5,151 nucleotides of DNA from CAZFAP01 sp964516325 (GTDB taxonomy: Bacteria > Auribacterota > JABMQX01). This document shows positions 4,823 to 5,151 of the stretch, piece after piece. The notes below the pieces were generated by a model, which worked only from the letters and a program-made list of their open reading frames with translations, searched no databases and was not told where the DNA came from. The stretch spans positions 1 through 5,151 of the forward strand of contig CAZFAP010000236.1 of assembly GCA_964516325.1 (NCBI GenBank). The letters are read 5' to 3'. The first letter of the stretch is position 1. Every line of letters starts with the position of its first letter. A program made the translations under genes and the position numbers.

Positions 4823-5151
4823 ATGAAGATTCTTTCCGTCGTGGGAGCAAGGCCCCAATTCATTAAAGCCGCCGCCATCAGCCGGCGAATCAAGCAGATA
4901 AACGAAGAAGCCGGCCGCGGGCGCATTCAGGAGGTCCTGGTCCACACTGGTCAGCACTACGACGACGACATGTCGAAGGTCTTTTTTGACGAGCTCGAAA
5001 TCCGCGAAGCCGACTACAACCTCGGCGTGGGGAGCGGTTCGCACGGCGCCCAGACGGGGCGGATGTTAGAGAAGCTGGAGCCGGTCTTGCAGGAGGAGAA
5101 ACCGGATGTCGTGGTCGTCTATGGCGACACGAACTCGACTCTCGCGGGGGC
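4823..5151 (+). CDS. wecB: UDP-N-acetylglucosamine 2-epimerase (non-hydrolysing), 5' part
   Basis: The first 109 residues of a cytoplasmic epimerase with the GT-B-like fold that converts UDP-GlcNAc, or a derivative, to the corresponding ManNAc sugar for surface polysaccharide. The gene is cut by the right window edge. The N-terminus has the first strand and GARPQFIKAAA (8-18), whose Arg and Lys match nucleotide-binding residues of E. coli WecB. HTGQHYDDDMS (41-51), the VFFDELEI segment (53-60), SGSHGAQTGRML (71-82) and GDTNSTLAG (101-109) follow. The later catalytic Glu and His residues lie beyond the window and cannot be checked. The 'GDTNSTLAG' and 'SGSHG..TGRML' wording is closer to WbpI-like epimerases, acting on UDP-diacetamido-uronic acids, than to E. 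coli WecB, so the exact substrate is open. The start is fixed by the ATG at 4823 with AAGGGAGGAG 10 nt upstream and a promoter at 4752-4780. It is unlikely to be functionally linked to the upstream sugar genes. Confidence 0.93.
   Translation, partial: MKILSVVGARPQFIKAAAISRRIKQINEEAGRGRIQEVLVHTGQHYDDDMSKVFFDELEIREADYNLGVGSGSHGAQTGRMLEKLEPVLQEEKPDVVVVYGDTNSTLAG

Noticed and set aside
4341..4826. Open frame of 161 codons on the + strand spanning the region before wecB
   Set aside because: It starts inside the TIM-barrel gene, has no ribosome binding site or recognisable domain, and covers a good promoter and RBS of the next gene.
4331..5044. Open frame of 237 codons on the - strand across the intergenic region and the wecB start
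   Set aside because: It runs antisense to clearly conserved epimerase motifs and over the promoter, and its sequence is low-complexity Arg/Pro/Ser. Only the sub-block 4476-4680 is kept as an open question.
1..5151. CRISPR arrays, tRNA or rRNA genes, insertion sequences, attachment sites
   Set aside because: No regularly spaced repeats, no tRNA T-loop motif in a cloverleaf context, no rRNA-like segments, and no transposase or terminal inverted repeats around hicBA or elsewhere were seen.

Overview
The window (5151 bp, GC-rich, all convincing genes on the + strand) looks like a chromosomal or metagenomic fragment of a PVC-type bacterium. Planctomycetota is most likely, with Verrucomicrobiota or Lentisphaerota as alternatives. 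The reasons are two paralogous Tat-exported Gfo/Idh/MocA oxidoreductases with 'RR.F.KG' leaders followed by 'ALGL.G...PSER', and a secreted xylose-isomerase-like TIM-barrel protein. All three are typical of the expanded sugar-catabolic repertoire of these bacteria. The lineage is inferred from protein style, since no rRNA or marker gene is present.

Layout: 1-200 is a leader region with a strong hairpin (105-135). 201-1493 is the first Tat-exported oxidoreductase. 1494-1620 is an intergenic gap with a good candidate promoter and a perfect Shine-Dalgarno. 1621-2097 is a compact hicB-hicA toxin-antitoxin pair in antitoxin-first order. 2130-3446 is the second oxidoreductase, paralogous to the first. 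3478-4383 is a secreted sugar-phosphate-isomerase/epimerase-like protein. 4384-4822 is a 439-bp region with no credible gene on the + strand, some inverted repeats and a decayed-looking open stretch on the - strand. It ends in a good sigma-70-like promoter. 4823 to the window end is the 5' part of a non-hydrolysing UDP-GlcNAc 2-epimerase-type gene (wecB/wbpI-like) with its own promoter and RBS, starting a separate unit probably devoted to surface polysaccharide.

How the genes may work together: the two oxidoreductases and the TIM-barrel protein all carry export signals, so they probably act together outside the cytoplasm on sugars or glycosides, with redox chemistry at a sugar carbon followed by lyase, hydratase or isomerase chemistry. 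The second oxidoreductase and the TIM-barrel gene are 31 bp apart and almost certainly co-transcribed. The hicBA pair lies between the paralogs with only 32 bp to the downstream oxidoreductase and no visible terminator, so readthrough from the toxin-antitoxin promoter into the sugar genes is plausible. Nothing here proves a wholly new system. The most notable points are the exported keto-sugar-like module interrupted by hicBA, unusual active-site residues in two of its enzymes, and the unexplained region before wecB.
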